Notes: generated from the sequence alone by a model not told the origin. Positions 16,162 through 25,093 are shown, counted from the first letter of the stretch. The stretch: 64,000 nucleotides of DNA from Cumulibacter manganitolerans (GCF_009602465.1 NZ_WBKP01000003.1:62001-126000); one strand, 5' to 3'. Numbers and translations: made by a program.

Positions 16162-17079
16162 ATGACGGCGGTCGAGAGCGTACGCACAGCCCCTATGCGT
16201 CGGGTGACCTTTCGCCATGCAAAGGCGGTGCATGTCATGGCCGGCGCGGCGCGAATCCACACGGCGACCGGTATCCACGAGCTCCGCAGTGGCTCGGTGC
16301 TGTTTCTGGGTGCAGGCAGGTGGTGCTCCATCCAGCCGACGCCACGTGTTCGGACGTGGACTGTCTACATGGATGAGGTCTTCCTTCGCAGCCAGCTTCG
16401 ATGGGTGTTTACGGATTCGACTCGGCTTCGGGAGTCGATTTCCCATGTTGACGACTGGGATGGGTCGGCTTTCGTCCACGTCGTGGGCCAAGATGCCTTG
16501 AAGCGGATGGAGCCACTATGGCGACAGATCAGCCTCGTCAGTTCTCATGACGACCCCGAGTTCGCGGTGACGAGTCTCATATCGTTGTTCGCGCAGTTGA
16601 TCGAAATCGCGCTGCCCACGGTCCTTACACCGGATCATCCTTTGGGAACGCTGTCGCCGCTGCCGATCAAGGGTCGGCTGACGCAGCGAAGCCGTCACCC
16701 CTCGGTTGATCGTGCCGTGATCCTCCTGCGAACGAGAATGTCGGACCCCTGGACCATCAGTCTCTTGGCGCAGGAAGTGGCAATGTCGCGAAGCCAGCTC
16801 AGCCGAACGTTCAGCCAGCAAGTCGGGCTGTCACCTTTCCGCTTCCTAACGGAGAGTCGCCTTACGGAGTTTACGCGCCTTGTCGAGGAGACCGACCTTC
16901 CCATCTACGTTGCTGCTCGTCAGGTGGGCTGGGGGGACCCTCGTGTGGCTGCGTCCTGGTTCCGACGACGATTCGGTGTTTCTCCTACACATTTTCGATC
17001 ACACCCACACGCCAGCCATACCGATGATCTGGCAAGCCGTCGGCTACGCAAGCACGGTCGCGAGGCGGCGGATGCGTAA
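16162..17079 (+). CDS. AraC-family transcriptional regulator
   Basis: 305 aa from ATG 16162. A TTG at 16108 and an ATG at 16195 are in frame, and no start has a good ribosome-binding site. The N-terminal part resembles the AraC-type sensor domain (HVMAGAARIHTATGIHELRSG, FLGAGRWCSIQP, a cupin-like strand pattern). The C-terminal ~100 residues contain two helix-turn-helix units: WTISLLAQEVAMSRSQLSRT, then a second with VAARQVGWGDPRVAASWFRR and RFGVSPTHFR. The ligand is unknown. It is next to the kdp cargo and preceded by repeat copy D, so a link to osmotic or K+ stress is possible but unproven. Confidence 0.85.
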   Translation: MTAVESVRTAPMRRVTFRHAKAVHVMAGAARIHTATGIHELRSGSVLFLGAGRWCSIQPTPRVRTWTVYMDEVFLRSQLRWVFTDSTRLRESISHVDDWDGSAFVHVVGQDALKRMEPLWRQISLVSSHDDPEFAVTSLISLFAQLIEIALPTVLTPDHPLGTLSPLPIKGRLTQRSRHPSVDRAVILLRTRMSDPWTISLLAQEVAMSRSQLSRTFSQQVGLSPFRFLTESRLTEFTRLVEETDLPIYVAARQVGWGDPRVAASWFRRRFGVSPTHFRSHPHASHTDDLASRRLRKHGREAADA

Positions 17080-17296
17080 CTTGTCGCGCAACATGCGCCG
17101 CAAGACTCGACTTCATCGCGCGGCTCTAGGCGCAGGAGGCGCAAGGGGCTAGAGAGGACCAATACGTCGGGTTTCATCACGGAGCCTGACGGTCGTCATC
17201 TTCCTCGTCCGTCTCGTCTCATTGATCTACCTGGCGCACCTTGCGGTCGCACGGTCGCTCCCTCTTGGGGTGACCCAGGCGGAGGGAGGCCAGACG

Positions 17297-18382
17297 GTGG
17301 CTGCGAACGAGGACAAGCAGGCGACGCTCGACGTGCTGGAAGAGCGCATCGTGCGCTCGGTCGAGGAGCTGGTGTCGGGCGATGACTGGCGGCGGGCGAT
17401 GGAGTTCGCGGCGAGGTTCCGCACGCGCTCGTTCAACAACACGCTGCTGATCTGGGTGCAGCATTTGGAAGCCTACGAACAGGGGCGGGTGCCGACGCCT
17501 ACGCCGACGTGGGTTGCCGGGTACAACGACTGGCGGAAGATGGGTCGCTGGCCGGAGAAGGACGGCGGCTATCGGATTCGCGGTCCGGTCAAGGCGAGGT
17601 TCGCCTCAGCGACCCCGCGCGACCCGGCGTCGTGGCGGCGGCTGGGCAAGTGGGAGAAGCCGCGGCCCAGCGAGGTCGTGCGTCGCCGGATCGTCAACGT
17701 CGTCCCGGCCTATGTGTGGGATGTGTCGAGGACGCACGGCGCATCGCTTCCTGAGCTGCCGCGTCCGAGGCTGCTGGAAGGCGAAGCCCCCGCCGGCCTC
17801 TGGGAAGGCTTGGCCGGGCAGGCGGAGTCGCTGGGGTTCGAGGTGCTGCGGATGCCGCGCGACCGCATGGAGCGGGGCGCGAACGGCTGCACCGACTTCG
17901 AGACCCGTCAGTTGATGGTCTGTGCGGACATGGACCCGGCCGCGCAGGTCAAGACCATCGCGCACGAGCTGGCGCATGTCCGGCTGGATGGCCCGAACCA
18001 GCAGGACGACGCCCGCGAGCATCGCGGGATCAGCGAGGTACGGGCCGAGTCCGTGGCGCTGATGATCGCCGCCGCGCACGGCATGGACACCAGCGACTAC
18101 ACGATCCCGTATGTCGCCGGCTGGGCGGCCAAGGTGGACGGGAAAGACCCGGTGGCGGTCGTGCGCGCTACGGGCGAGCAGGTGCGCAGCACCGCATTCG
18201 ACATCCTCGACAAGCTCGACACGCCGCAGCTCGGCAACGGCAACCCGTTGTCCCTGCGGGTGGACGGCCCACAGCGCACGCCGCAGGCTCAGGAGACGCC
18301 AGAACAGGCGCCGCGCCGGGTCGAGCCGCTGCCGGAACGGGAGACACCGGCGGCTCCGGTCGGCTCGGGACGGGGCCTGTGA
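17297..18382 (+). CDS. ArdC-like antirestriction/ssDNA-binding protein with zinc-peptidase domain
   Basis: 361 aa from a GTG with GGGAGG 7 nt upstream. The N-terminal ~110 residues match the ArdC N-domain (FAARFRTRSFNNTLLIWVQ, WVAGYNDWRKMGRWPEKDGG), which binds single-stranded DNA in plasmid antirestriction proteins. The middle carries TIAHELAHVRLDG, an HExxH zinc site of the ImmA/IrrE type, followed by SEVRAESVALMIAAAHG, which supplies the third ligand region. The tail is Pro/Glu-rich. It is the first gene of the transfer/replication operon and may protect the entering single strand or cut a host factor. Its stop overlaps the next start by TGATG. Confidence 0.8.
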   Translation: MAANEDKQATLDVLEERIVRSVEELVSGDDWRRAMEFAARFRTRSFNNTLLIWVQHLEAYEQGRVPTPTPTWVAGYNDWRKMGRWPEKDGGYRIRGPVKARFASATPRDPASWRRLGKWEKPRPSEVVRRRIVNVVPAYVWDVSRTHGASLPELPRPRLLEGEAPAGLWEGLAGQAESLGFEVLRMPRDRMERGANGCTDFETRQLMVCADMDPAAQVKTIAHELAHVRLDGPNQQDDAREHRGISEVRAESVALMIAAAHGMDTSDYTIPYVAGWAAKVDGKDPVAVVRATGEQVRSTAFDILDKLDTPQLGNGNPLSLRVDGPQRTPQAQETPEQAPRRVEPLPERETPAAPVGSGRGL

Positions 18383-19296
18383 TGGTCGCCGCCGCGACGG
18401 CTGCCGCCGTGTTCGGTCAGCTCGACGGGGCGCCGCTGCCGGTCGCGGCGCGCGAGCTGGCGCGAGCCGGGGTGCCGGTGTTCCCCTGCGCGCCGGGCGG
18501 GAAGCGCCCGATCCCGGAGCGCGGGTTCCACGAGGCCAGCATCGACCTGGACCGGGTTGAGGGGTGGTGGCGGTCGCGGCCGACCGCGAACATCGGCATC
18601 CCGACCGGCGCCGCCTCGGGGCTGGTCGTGATCGACGTGGATGTGCACGGGGTCAACGGGTATGCCGCCTATGCGCGTGCGGCGCGGGCCGGGCTGGTCC
18701 CGGAGCCGTTGGCGGTCGTGCGCACGCCCACCGGCGGACAGCACGCCTACTTCCCGGCCGACTCGCACCAGGCGCAACGATCCTGGCAGGCCGGGAAGGT
18801 CGGCATCGACTGCCGCGGCGACGGCGGCTACATCATCGCGCCGCCCTCGTTGCTGCGGCTGGACGGCGTGCGCACCCCGTACCGGATCGAGCAGGCCGCG
18901 GCCGGTGCTGCCCGGCCGATAGATGCGGGCCGGCTGCGGGACTTCCTTGATCCTCGGCCCGCGCCCCGGCCGCGCCTCGCGGGGCCGGCGCGGCGGGAGG
19001 ACGCGGAGCGGCTGGCAACGTGGCTGGGCCGGCAGGCCACCGACCGCAATCTCAAACTCTTCTGGGCCTCCTGCCGGTTGGCTGAGGGCGGGGTGCCGCT
19101 CGGGGATGCCCTGGACGCGATGGTGACGGCCGCGCAGTCGGATTTCGGGGAGCGGGAAATCACTCGCACCGTCTACAGCGCCTATCGCAGCGTCGGCGTC
19201 GGAGCCCGGCGGGACCGTCCCGCCGCATCGTCTTCGGGCGAGTTCGCTCGCGGGAACGTGCAGCAGCGGGCGCCCGCCACGCGGGGGCTGCCATGA
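18382..19296 (+). CDS. Bifunctional primase-polymerase (Prim-Pol) domain protein
   Basis: 304 aa. The N-terminal ~190 residues are an archaeo-eukaryotic-type Prim-Pol domain: ARAGVPVFPCAPGGKRPI, ANIGIPTGAASGLVVIDVD (metal-binding Asp pair), TPTGGQHAYFP, and GIDCRGDGGYIIAPPS. Such proteins prime DNA synthesis in plasmids and ICEs. No helicase domain follows. The C-terminal ~100 residues are helical (DRNLKLFWASCRLAEGGVPL), as in primase C-terminal domains. It probably primes complementary-strand synthesis or replication of the excised circle. ATGA overlap with the next gene. Confidence 0.85.
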   Translation: MVAAATAAAVFGQLDGAPLPVAARELARAGVPVFPCAPGGKRPIPERGFHEASIDLDRVEGWWRSRPTANIGIPTGAASGLVVIDVDVHGVNGYAAYARAARAGLVPEPLAVVRTPTGGQHAYFPADSHQAQRSWQAGKVGIDCRGDGGYIIAPPSLLRLDGVRTPYRIEQAAAGAARPIDAGRLRDFLDPRPAPRPRLAGPARREDAERLATWLGRQATDRNLKLFWASCRLAEGGVPLGDALDAMVTAAQSDFGEREITRTVYSAYRSVGVGARRDRPAASSSGEFARGNVQQRAPATRGLP

Positions 19297-20003
19297 AGGA
19301 GCTGCGCGGCCGCCGGTGGGCGGTCATCACCTCGGTCGCCGGGACGGTGTTCATCGCCGCCGGCGCGTTCTGGTTGTCGTTCACGTCCCTGGCCGACCTT
19401 GCCCGCCGCTCCGGGATCGGGGCCGGGCAGGCGTGGGCGTGGCCGCTGATCGTCGATGGCGTGATCGTGGTCTCCACGGTCGCCGTGGTGGCCCTCGCCG
19501 GTGAGCGGGCGGCGTGGTATCCGTGGGTGCTGCTGGTCGGCGGCGCCGCAGTGTCGGTGACGGCGAACTCGCTGCACGCGGTGGTCGCGGCCGACGCCGA
19601 CGTGCCCGGCCCGCTCGCGGCCGCGGTCGCTGCTGTGCCGCCGGTCGTGTTGCTGGCGATCACGCATCTGACCGTCGTGCTGACCCGCGCCACCGCACGC
19701 CCCGCTACTGCGCCCGAGGTGCCACCGGCTGTCGAGCCGATCACCCCCGTGCCACAGCGCGAGGCGGCACCTCTCGACCCGCCACCTGCGGAGGCACGCG
19801 TCGCCGCTGCGGATGCGGACGGCGGGCCGGATCGTCGGGTGCTCGCGGCAGAGCTGCGCGAGCAGGACTGGTCGAACAAGGCCATCGCCCGGCACCTGGG
19901 CGTGCATCCCTCGACGGTGGGTCGCTGGCTGCCTCGTGCTCACCAGTCCGATGAGGCGGACCCCTCCGGGTCGCAGCCCGAGATGGAAGGAGCCCTGCCA
20001 TGA
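19293..20003 (+). CDS. DUF2637 membrane protein with C-terminal helix-turn-helix
   Basis: 236 aa. Four hydrophobic segments fill residues ~8-130 (VITSVAGTVFIAAGAFWLSF; WPLIVDGVIVVSTVAVVALA; YPWVLLVGGAAVSVTANSLH; VPPVVLLAITHLTVVL), the DUF2637 pattern found in actinobacterial conjugative plasmids beside Spd/Tra genes. After a Pro/Ala linker, residues ~190-220 form a helix-turn-helix (ELREQDWSNKAIARHLGVHP). A membrane-tethered DNA-binding protein could help position the element or spread it between compartments (inference). It overlaps both neighbours by ATGA. Confidence 0.8.
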   Translation: MKELRGRRWAVITSVAGTVFIAAGAFWLSFTSLADLARRSGIGAGQAWAWPLIVDGVIVVSTVAVVALAGERAAWYPWVLLVGGAAVSVTANSLHAVVAADADVPGPLAAAVAAVPPVVLLAITHLTVVLTRATARPATAPEVPPAVEPITPVPQREAAPLDPPPAEARVAAADADGGPDRRVLAAELREQDWSNKAIARHLGVHPSTVGRWLPRAHQSDEADPSGSQPEMEGALP

Positions 20004-20404
20004 ATGACGAGGACCGGATGCGGGAGCGGCCTCACTCCGAGCCCAAGCCGCCGCCCCGTGAGCTGAACGACCCGAACCCGGCCGAGGCGACCGAAGCCGC
20101 GGGGACGCCGGATGCGGTCAAGGCCGCCGAGTCACGCAAGGCCGCGAAGGAGAGGCTGGCGCGGGTACGGGGCCGGGGCGTGGATTGGGTGCGCCCGACC
20201 GACCTGCTCGCCCAAGGTGGCGGCGCGCTGTCCCGCCGGGGCATCGACCGGACCGCCGATATGAACCGGCTCGTGCGCGCCCCGATTGAGAAGGGCGCGC
20301 GCTGGGTCGCCGAGCGAGCCAAGCGGCTGCCGCCTCTGAGCGCGTTCGGCCGTCGCGGCGGCGCCGAGCAGGGACCGCGCCGCTCCGGGGTCGGGATGAG
20401 GTAG
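20000..20404 (+). CDS. Hypothetical small basic protein of the transfer operon
   Basis: 134 aa, very rich in Pro, Glu, Ala and Arg, with no membrane segment. The first half is a low-complexity acidic/proline stretch, and the second half is basic with a helical segment around VDWVRPTDLLAQGGGALSRR. The ATGA overlap with the DUF2637 gene supports its reality. I recognise no domain. Confidence 0.6.
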   Translation: MNDEDRMRERPHSEPKPPPRELNDPNPAEATEAAGTPDAVKAAESRKAAKERLARVRGRGVDWVRPTDLLAQGGGALSRRGIDRTADMNRLVRAPIEKGARWVAERAKRLPPLSAFGRRGGAEQGPRRSGVGMR

Positions 20405-20496
20405 CCGGGTGGTGATGAGTCATGGGCGCCCACTCCACAAAGGCGAGACCCGCAGTCGTCTGCGGGTGCACCTCGCCGCCGGGAGGTGCCCAGACC

Positions 20497-21378
20497 ATGA
20501 CCAACGACACCAGCACCATGAGCGAGAGTAGCGGCCGGCCGGCTGAGGACTACCGCACCAGCGAGGGCTTGCGTGCCCTGCTGAAACGGCTCCACGCCGC
20601 CGGTCGCGGCGCCTGGGAGCACGACCCGGTGGCGGCAGAGCTGATGGCGTTCGCGGCTGAGAAGTACGCGGCGCTGGCGCACAAGCACCGGCTCGATCCG
20701 TGGGAGGCCGCGTCGGCGGCGTTCGACGTGATGCGCACCAAGGCCGCCCGCACCGCCGATGACCCGTGGGCGGTCATCACGCACGCGGTGCGGATCACCT
20801 GCATCGCCGAGGAACGCGGCCAAGGGCTGCTGTGCTCGACCCACCAGGCACGCCGACCCCGCTACTCGATATTCCACGACCCCGAACGGCTTTCCGACCG
20901 CGAGAACGTCCTGAGCGACTACCATCCCGCGTTCCAGATCAAGGACGCCCACGACCACGACGACGCCCCGGAGCAGGCACCGGCCGAGCCGGCGGCGACC
21001 ACGGCGGCGTCGGCGGTCGAGGACGCGATCACGCTGCTGATGCTGCTGGACTGGCCGGAGGGCACGGCACGCTCGGCGGTGGAGCACGTCTGCGTGGCGC
21101 TGACCCGCGTCGGGACCCGACACACCGCCTACGAGACGCTGCGACGCGACAAGCACGCCAGAGCCCTGATCGACCTTCCGGGACGCTCCTGGGCGGTGCT
21201 GCTGCGCGCCCTGCTCGGCTGCCCGGACCCGGCGCTCGCGGCGACCGGCGCGGGACGCGGCGTGCTGTTGCGGCTGCTGATCGGCGAGACGTTGCCGGTG
21301 CTGCTGCGCGATGACGACCTCGTGCTCACCCTCTCCCTGGCTACACCGGGTACGACGAAGGCGCGGGGTGCGGGATGA
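20497..21378 (+). CDS. Conserved hypothetical protein of actinobacterial ICEs
   Basis: 293 aa from ATG 20497, chosen because GGGAGGTG lies 8 nt before it. The frame also opens 75 nt upstream. The sequence is helical: YRTSEGLRALLKRLHAAGRG, AFAAEKYAALAHKHRLDPWE and VMRTKAARTADDPWAVITHA recall sigma-factor-like or plasmid-replication-type helical domains, but no catalytic motif is visible. The middle has an acidic linker. Its C-terminal third (WPEGTARSAVEHVCVALTRV) is also helical. It lies between the small basic protein and the ParB-like gene, overlapping the latter by ATGA. A role in element maintenance is possible. Function unknown. Confidence 0.65.
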   Translation: MTNDTSTMSESSGRPAEDYRTSEGLRALLKRLHAAGRGAWEHDPVAAELMAFAAEKYAALAHKHRLDPWEAASAAFDVMRTKAARTADDPWAVITHAVRITCIAEERGQGLLCSTHQARRPRYSIFHDPERLSDRENVLSDYHPAFQIKDAHDHDDAPEQAPAEPAATTAASAVEDAITLLMLLDWPEGTARSAVEHVCVALTRVGTRHTAYETLRRDKHARALIDLPGRSWAVLLRALLGCPDPALAATGAGRGVLLRLLIGETLPVLLRDDDLVLTLSLATPGTTKARGAG

Positions 21379-22394
21379 GCGCGCCGGCCGGACACATCGA
21401 GCTGGAGCGGGCGGTGGACTCCATCACGGTCGGCCATCGGCATCGCACGGACCTGGGCGACCTCGACGCGCTAGCGGCCTCGATCGACCGGGATGGGCTG
21501 TTGCAGCCGCCGACGATCACCCCGGACGGGGTGCTGGTGTGCGGGGCGCGCCGGCTGGCGGCGATCAAGAAGCTCGGCTGGCGTCGAGTCAGCGTGTGGG
21601 TGCGCTCCGGTATCTCGGACCGGCTGGGGCATCTGTTGGCCGAGCAGGACGACAACCAGCTCCACAAGCCGCTCACCCCGATCGAGGCCGAGGCGCTGTA
21701 CCGGGAGATCAAGGAACTCATGGCCGAGGACGCCGCCCGCCGCAAGGCCAAGACCCAGTTCCACGAGGGCCACGAGCCAGGAAAGCATGGTCCCGCCGAT
21801 TCGGCGGGACCATCGGACTCGCACCAGCTCGGAGATGCTCGTGCGCATGCGGCACGGATGGTGACCGGCTCGTCCTCCTACACCCGGCTGGAACAGATCG
21901 GGTACGTGCGACGCTTGGCTGACGACCCGACTGCCTCCGAGACGGTGCGCGCCCAGGCACGGGACGGAGTGACGCAGATCGAGGCCGGCGCGCCGGTCAA
22001 CCCGATCTTCCAACGCCTTCACGACACCCAAGCCGAGGCCGACAGCGAGCGGGACCGGCGGTTGCACGAGCTGGCCGACGAAGCCCTGGCCCGCGTCCAC
22101 GCCACCAAGACCCGCAAGGCCAGCAAGCCGGCCACGCCGAAGCGTCGACCAGCCGCCGAGGACGAGGGGCCGGCGCGGTACCCGGTGCGGGCGTTCGTGC
22201 TGACCTGGGCCGACCTGGAAGGGTGGTGGACCCACTACGACGTGGACGAGCTGGCTGTCGGGCTCACCGATGAGCAGGCCGAGGCGTTCTTCGTCGCCGT
22301 CGAGGGCACCACCGAGTTCGCCGACCAGCTCCGTACCGCCCGCACCACCGCCGCCTCTGAGTCGGCGGGCCGGCCGCTGCTGCGCGCCCTCTGA
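21375..22394 (+). CDS. ParB/Spo0J-like partition or regulatory protein
   Basis: 339 aa. The N-terminal ~100 residues are a ParB/Sulfiredoxin-type domain: HRTDLGDLDALAASIDRDGL, LLQPPTITPDG, then VCGARRLAAIKKLGWRRV, the CTP-binding GxRR-type motif. The middle has a helix-turn-helix region (LTPIEAEALYREIKELM and SSSYTRLEQIGYVRRLADDP). No ParA gene is adjacent, so it may act in element regulation or stabilisation instead of classical partition. The C-terminal ~80 residues (LTWADLEGWWTHYDVDELAV) form a separate domain seen in ICE ParB-like proteins. ATGA overlap with the upstream gene. Confidence 0.8.
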   Translation: MSAPAGHIELERAVDSITVGHRHRTDLGDLDALAASIDRDGLLQPPTITPDGVLVCGARRLAAIKKLGWRRVSVWVRSGISDRLGHLLAEQDDNQLHKPLTPIEAEALYREIKELMAEDAARRKAKTQFHEGHEPGKHGPADSAGPSDSHQLGDARAHAARMVTGSSSYTRLEQIGYVRRLADDPTASETVRAQARDGVTQIEAGAPVNPIFQRLHDTQAEADSERDRRLHELADEALARVHATKTRKASKPATPKRRPAAEDEGPARYPVRAFVLTWADLEGWWTHYDVDELAVGLTDEQAEAFFVAVEGTTEFADQLRTARTTAASESAGRPLLRAL

Positions 22395-22446
22395 TCCGCG
22401 CCGCCGTCGTCGCTCTCGTCGTTCGGGGCGGTGAGCACCTGGCGGT

Positions 22447-23136
22447 ATGAAGACGAATCCCGCCTCCTGGTCCCGTGGCCGCCTGATCGCCGTGATTGCC
22501 GTCGGCCTCGTCCTGCTGATCCTGGTCGGCATCGGCGTCTACGGGCTGATCGCCGGCCCGCAACGACCTGCCGCACCTGATCCCGGACAGGACCCCACGG
22601 TCACCGCGCCGGGTGAGACCGGGCCGAGTACGTCGCGGCTGCCGCGGGTCATGCCGTCCAGCGATCCCGACGAGTTTGCCCGCAACGTCGCCGAGGCCCT
22701 GTTCGCGTGGGATACTGGCTCGGGGCTGATGCCCTTGGACTACACCAGCGTGATCCTCGCGGTGGGCGACCCGTCCGGCACCGAGCAGGCCGGCCTCGCC
22801 GCCGACATCGCCTCGTATCTGCCCTCGCGTGAGGCGTGGATCGAGCTGCGCAGGTACGCCACCACTCAGCACCTCACCATCGAGTCCTCGTTCGTGCCCG
22901 AGGCATGGGACACCGCGGTCGAGCAGGCCCAGCCCGGCCAGCTCCCGCGTGGTGCGACCGCGGTCACGATCGAGGGAACCCGGCACCGTGAGGGCGTCTG
23001 GAACGGCGAGACGGTCACGAGCGAGCATCCGGTTTCGTTCACCGTGTTCCTGGCCTGCCCGCCTCCGGCGCCGGAGTTCCGCACCGGCCTGTGTCATGTG
23101 CTGCGCCTGTCGCAGCTCGACAACCCGCTGCGATGA
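22447..23136 (+). CDS. TcpC/VirB8-like conjugation protein
   Basis: 229 aa. It has a short basic N-terminus, one membrane helix (LIAVIAVGLVLLILVGIGVY, residues ~12-32), then an external domain of mixed alpha/beta content with FARNVAEALFAWDTGSGLMP. This matches the layout of VirB8/TcpC channel proteins of Gram-positive conjugation systems, which have NTF2-like external domains. There is no good Shine-Dalgarno sequence. Instead GCACCTGGCGGT stands directly before the ATG, a leader shared by several genes of this element. Recognised from topology, context and weak similarity. Confidence 0.65.
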   Translation: MKTNPASWSRGRLIAVIAVGLVLLILVGIGVYGLIAGPQRPAAPDPGQDPTVTAPGETGPSTSRLPRVMPSSDPDEFARNVAEALFAWDTGSGLMPLDYTSVILAVGDPSGTEQAGLAADIASYLPSREAWIELRRYATTQHLTIESSFVPEAWDTAVEQAQPGQLPRGATAVTIEGTRHREGVWNGETVTSEHPVSFTVFLACPPPAPEFRTGLCHVLRLSQLDNPLR

Positions 23137-23149
23137 CAGAGGGCGCGTC

Positions 23150-24787
23150 GTGGTCAAGAAGCTCCTCATCCTCGGACTCGCCTTCGTCCTGTTCGGCCCT
23201 GCCTGTGTCCTGCTGGCGATCGGCGTGCTGATGAATCCCGCCGCCGCGAACTGCGCCGTCCCCGGCGGCAGCGTCACCGTGGGCAACATCCCCGAATCGC
23301 TGACCGTCACCACGCAGGACGGCACCACATTCACGCTGAACCGGCAGCAGCTCACGCACGCGGCCACGATCATCACAATCGGCAACAGCATCGAGGGTGT
23401 AGGGCGGCCCGGCATCACGATCGCGCTGATGGCCGCGCTCACCGAGAGCACCCTGCGCCAGCTCGCCAACACGGGCGCCTACCCCGAGTCCGCGAACTAC
23501 CCCAACGATGGCAACGGCGGTGACCACGACTCCCTCGGCTTGTTTCAGATGCGCCCGCAATCGGGTTGGGGAACCGTCGCGGAGCTGATGGACACGAACT
23601 ATCAGGCCCGCGCGTTCTACGGCGGACCCGATGGCCCGAACTATCCCTCGCCGCGGGGCCTGCTGGACATTCCCGGCTGGGCGCAGATGGACCCCGGCGA
23701 GGCCGCGCAGGCTGTCGAGGTCAGTGCCTATCCTGACCGCTATCGCAACTACGAGCCGGTCGCCGAGCGCATCCTCGACGCCCTCACCGGCGCGGCGGGT
23801 GCGGCTGGCCCGGCCGCCGCCCCGTTGGCGGCGGGTCCGGTCGCGGAGTCCTCGCGGGTTGTGTTCCCGCTCCCCGAGGGAACCTGGGTGCTCACCAGCG
23901 AGTTCGGGCCGCGCATCCATCCGATTACCGGGGAACCGTCGTTCCACACCGGCACCGACTTCGCCGCCCCGGACGGCACGCCGATCCTCGCCGCCGCGGA
24001 CGGCACCGTGACCGTGGCCGAGTTCTCCGGCGGCTACGGCGGGCTGATCGTCATCGAGCACCAGATTGACGGGCAGACCGTGGCGACCGCGTACGCGCAT
24101 ATGTGGCAGTCCGGCATCCACGTCGCGGCCGGTGACCGGGTGACCGCGGGTCAGCACATCGGCGATGTCGGCAGCTCCGGGAACAGCACGGGACCGCATC
24201 TGCATTTCGAGGTCCGGCCCGGCGGCACGACCGGCGAGGCCGTCGACGCCGCAGCGTGGCTCAACGATCACAACGCGGCCGACCTGCCCGAAGCCACGGT
24301 CGGCAGCCCCGCCGACTGCGACACCAGCGGCGGCACCGCGGGCGCGCCGGCCCCATTGGACGGCGACCCCGACCAGATGGTCGATGACCCCACCAGCAGC
24401 GGGCAGATCACCGCGCGCATGGCGCACGTCATGGCCCAGGCCCGCGCCGCCTTCCCCGACACCTCGTGGGCGTGCTACTCGCCCCGTCCCGGCACCGTCT
24501 CCGAACACCCGCTGGGCCGCGCCTGTGACGTGACATTCGGCAACGCCATCGGCCAGTACCCGACACCCGCGCAACTCGAAGCCGGGTGGGCGCTCACGAA
24601 CTGGATCAAAGACCACGCCGAGGTCCTGGGCGTGGAGTACCTGATCTGGCAAGGCCAGATATGGTCCCTCGCACGCGACGCCGAAGGCTGGCGCCCCTAC
24701 AACGGCGGCGGGATGCACGACCCCGGCAACGTGACCGGCGGGCACTTCGACCACCTGCACATCACCGTCCAAGCCGGCGGTGCGTAA
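23150..24787 (+). CDS. Cell-wall hydrolase with M23 peptidase domain (VirB1-like function in transfer)
   Basis: 545 aa from GTG 23150. The frame is open further upstream, but that part overlaps the previous gene. A signal anchor (LLILGLAFVLFGPACVLLAI) is followed by a lysozyme-like region (IALMAALTESTLRQLANTG, HDSLGLFQMRPQSGWG) typical of ICE transglycosylases. Next comes an M23 zinc endopeptidase (SEFGPRIHPITGEPSFHTGTDF; GNSTGPHLHFEVRPGG), then a C-terminal domain with SEHPLGRACDVTFGNAIGQYP and GGHFDHLHITV. It should open peptidoglycan locally for the conjugation channel. It overlaps the next gene by TAATG. Confidence 0.9.
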   Translation: MVKKLLILGLAFVLFGPACVLLAIGVLMNPAAANCAVPGGSVTVGNIPESLTVTTQDGTTFTLNRQQLTHAATIITIGNSIEGVGRPGITIALMAALTESTLRQLANTGAYPESANYPNDGNGGDHDSLGLFQMRPQSGWGTVAELMDTNYQARAFYGGPDGPNYPSPRGLLDIPGWAQMDPGEAAQAVEVSAYPDRYRNYEPVAERILDALTGAAGAAGPAAAPLAAGPVAESSRVVFPLPEGTWVLTSEFGPRIHPITGEPSFHTGTDFAAPDGTPILAAADGTVTVAEFSGGYGGLIVIEHQIDGQTVATAYAHMWQSGIHVAAGDRVTAGQHIGDVGSSGNSTGPHLHFEVRPGGTTGEAVDAAAWLNDHNAADLPEATVGSPADCDTSGGTAGAPAPLDGDPDQMVDDPTSSGQITARMAHVMAQARAAFPDTSWACYSPRPGTVSEHPLGRACDVTFGNAIGQYPTPAQLEAGWALTNWIKDHAEVLGVEYLIWQGQIWSLARDAEGWRPYNGGGMHDPGNVTGGHFDHLHITVQAGGA

Positions 24788-25053
24788 TGGACGTGTTCCC
24801 CGACTTCGACGGGCTGGGCGGCATCGGTGATCTGAAACAGGTCATCGGCGCCCTGCTGATGATCGTGCTGATCGTCGCAGTGCTCATGGTGATCGTCTCC
24901 GCGATCTGCTGGGCGTTCGGCGCCTCGCACGGCAACCCCGCCCTCGCCTCCAAAGGCAGGGTCGGGGTGCTCGTCGGCGTCGGAGCCGCCGCGCTCGCCG
25001 GCGCCGGGGTCGCGTGGGTGAACTGGCTCATCGCCCTCGGCAACCAGCTCTGA
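24787..25053 (+). CDS. Small two-helix membrane protein (DUF6112-like, pilin-like), copy 1
   Basis: 88 aa. Two hydrophobic helices (LLMIVLIVAVLMVIVSAICW and VGVLVGVGAAALAGAGVAWV) are separated by a short loop with GASHGNPALASKGR. The shape (short N-terminus, two spans, Gly/Ala-rich second helix) recalls VirB2/TrbC pilin-like subunits, and actinobacterial ICE relatives carry DUF6112. A paralogue lies 130 bp downstream. It shares the start codon base with the stop of the hydrolase gene. Confidence 0.75.
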   Translation: MDVFPDFDGLGGIGDLKQVIGALLMIVLIVAVLMVIVSAICWAFGASHGNPALASKGRVGVLVGVGAAALAGAGVAWVNWLIALGNQL

Positions 25054-25066
25054 CCCGCACCGAGTC

Positions 25067-25093
25067 AAGGCCCGCACGTGGACGGGGCCTTTC
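25067..25093 (+). terminator. Hairpin with T-run between the two pilin-like genes
   Basis: AAGGCCC (25067-25073) pairs with GGGCCTT (25085-25091) around an 11-nt loop and is followed by TTCTC. In mid-operon it may act as an attenuator that sets different levels of the genes before and after it. The remaining bases up to 25183 show no gene. Confidence 0.5.

Noticed and set aside
22829-23149. Upstream extension of the M23 hydrolase frame
   Set aside because: It overlaps the TcpC-like gene in another frame and lacks sense. The signal anchor begins at GTG 23150.
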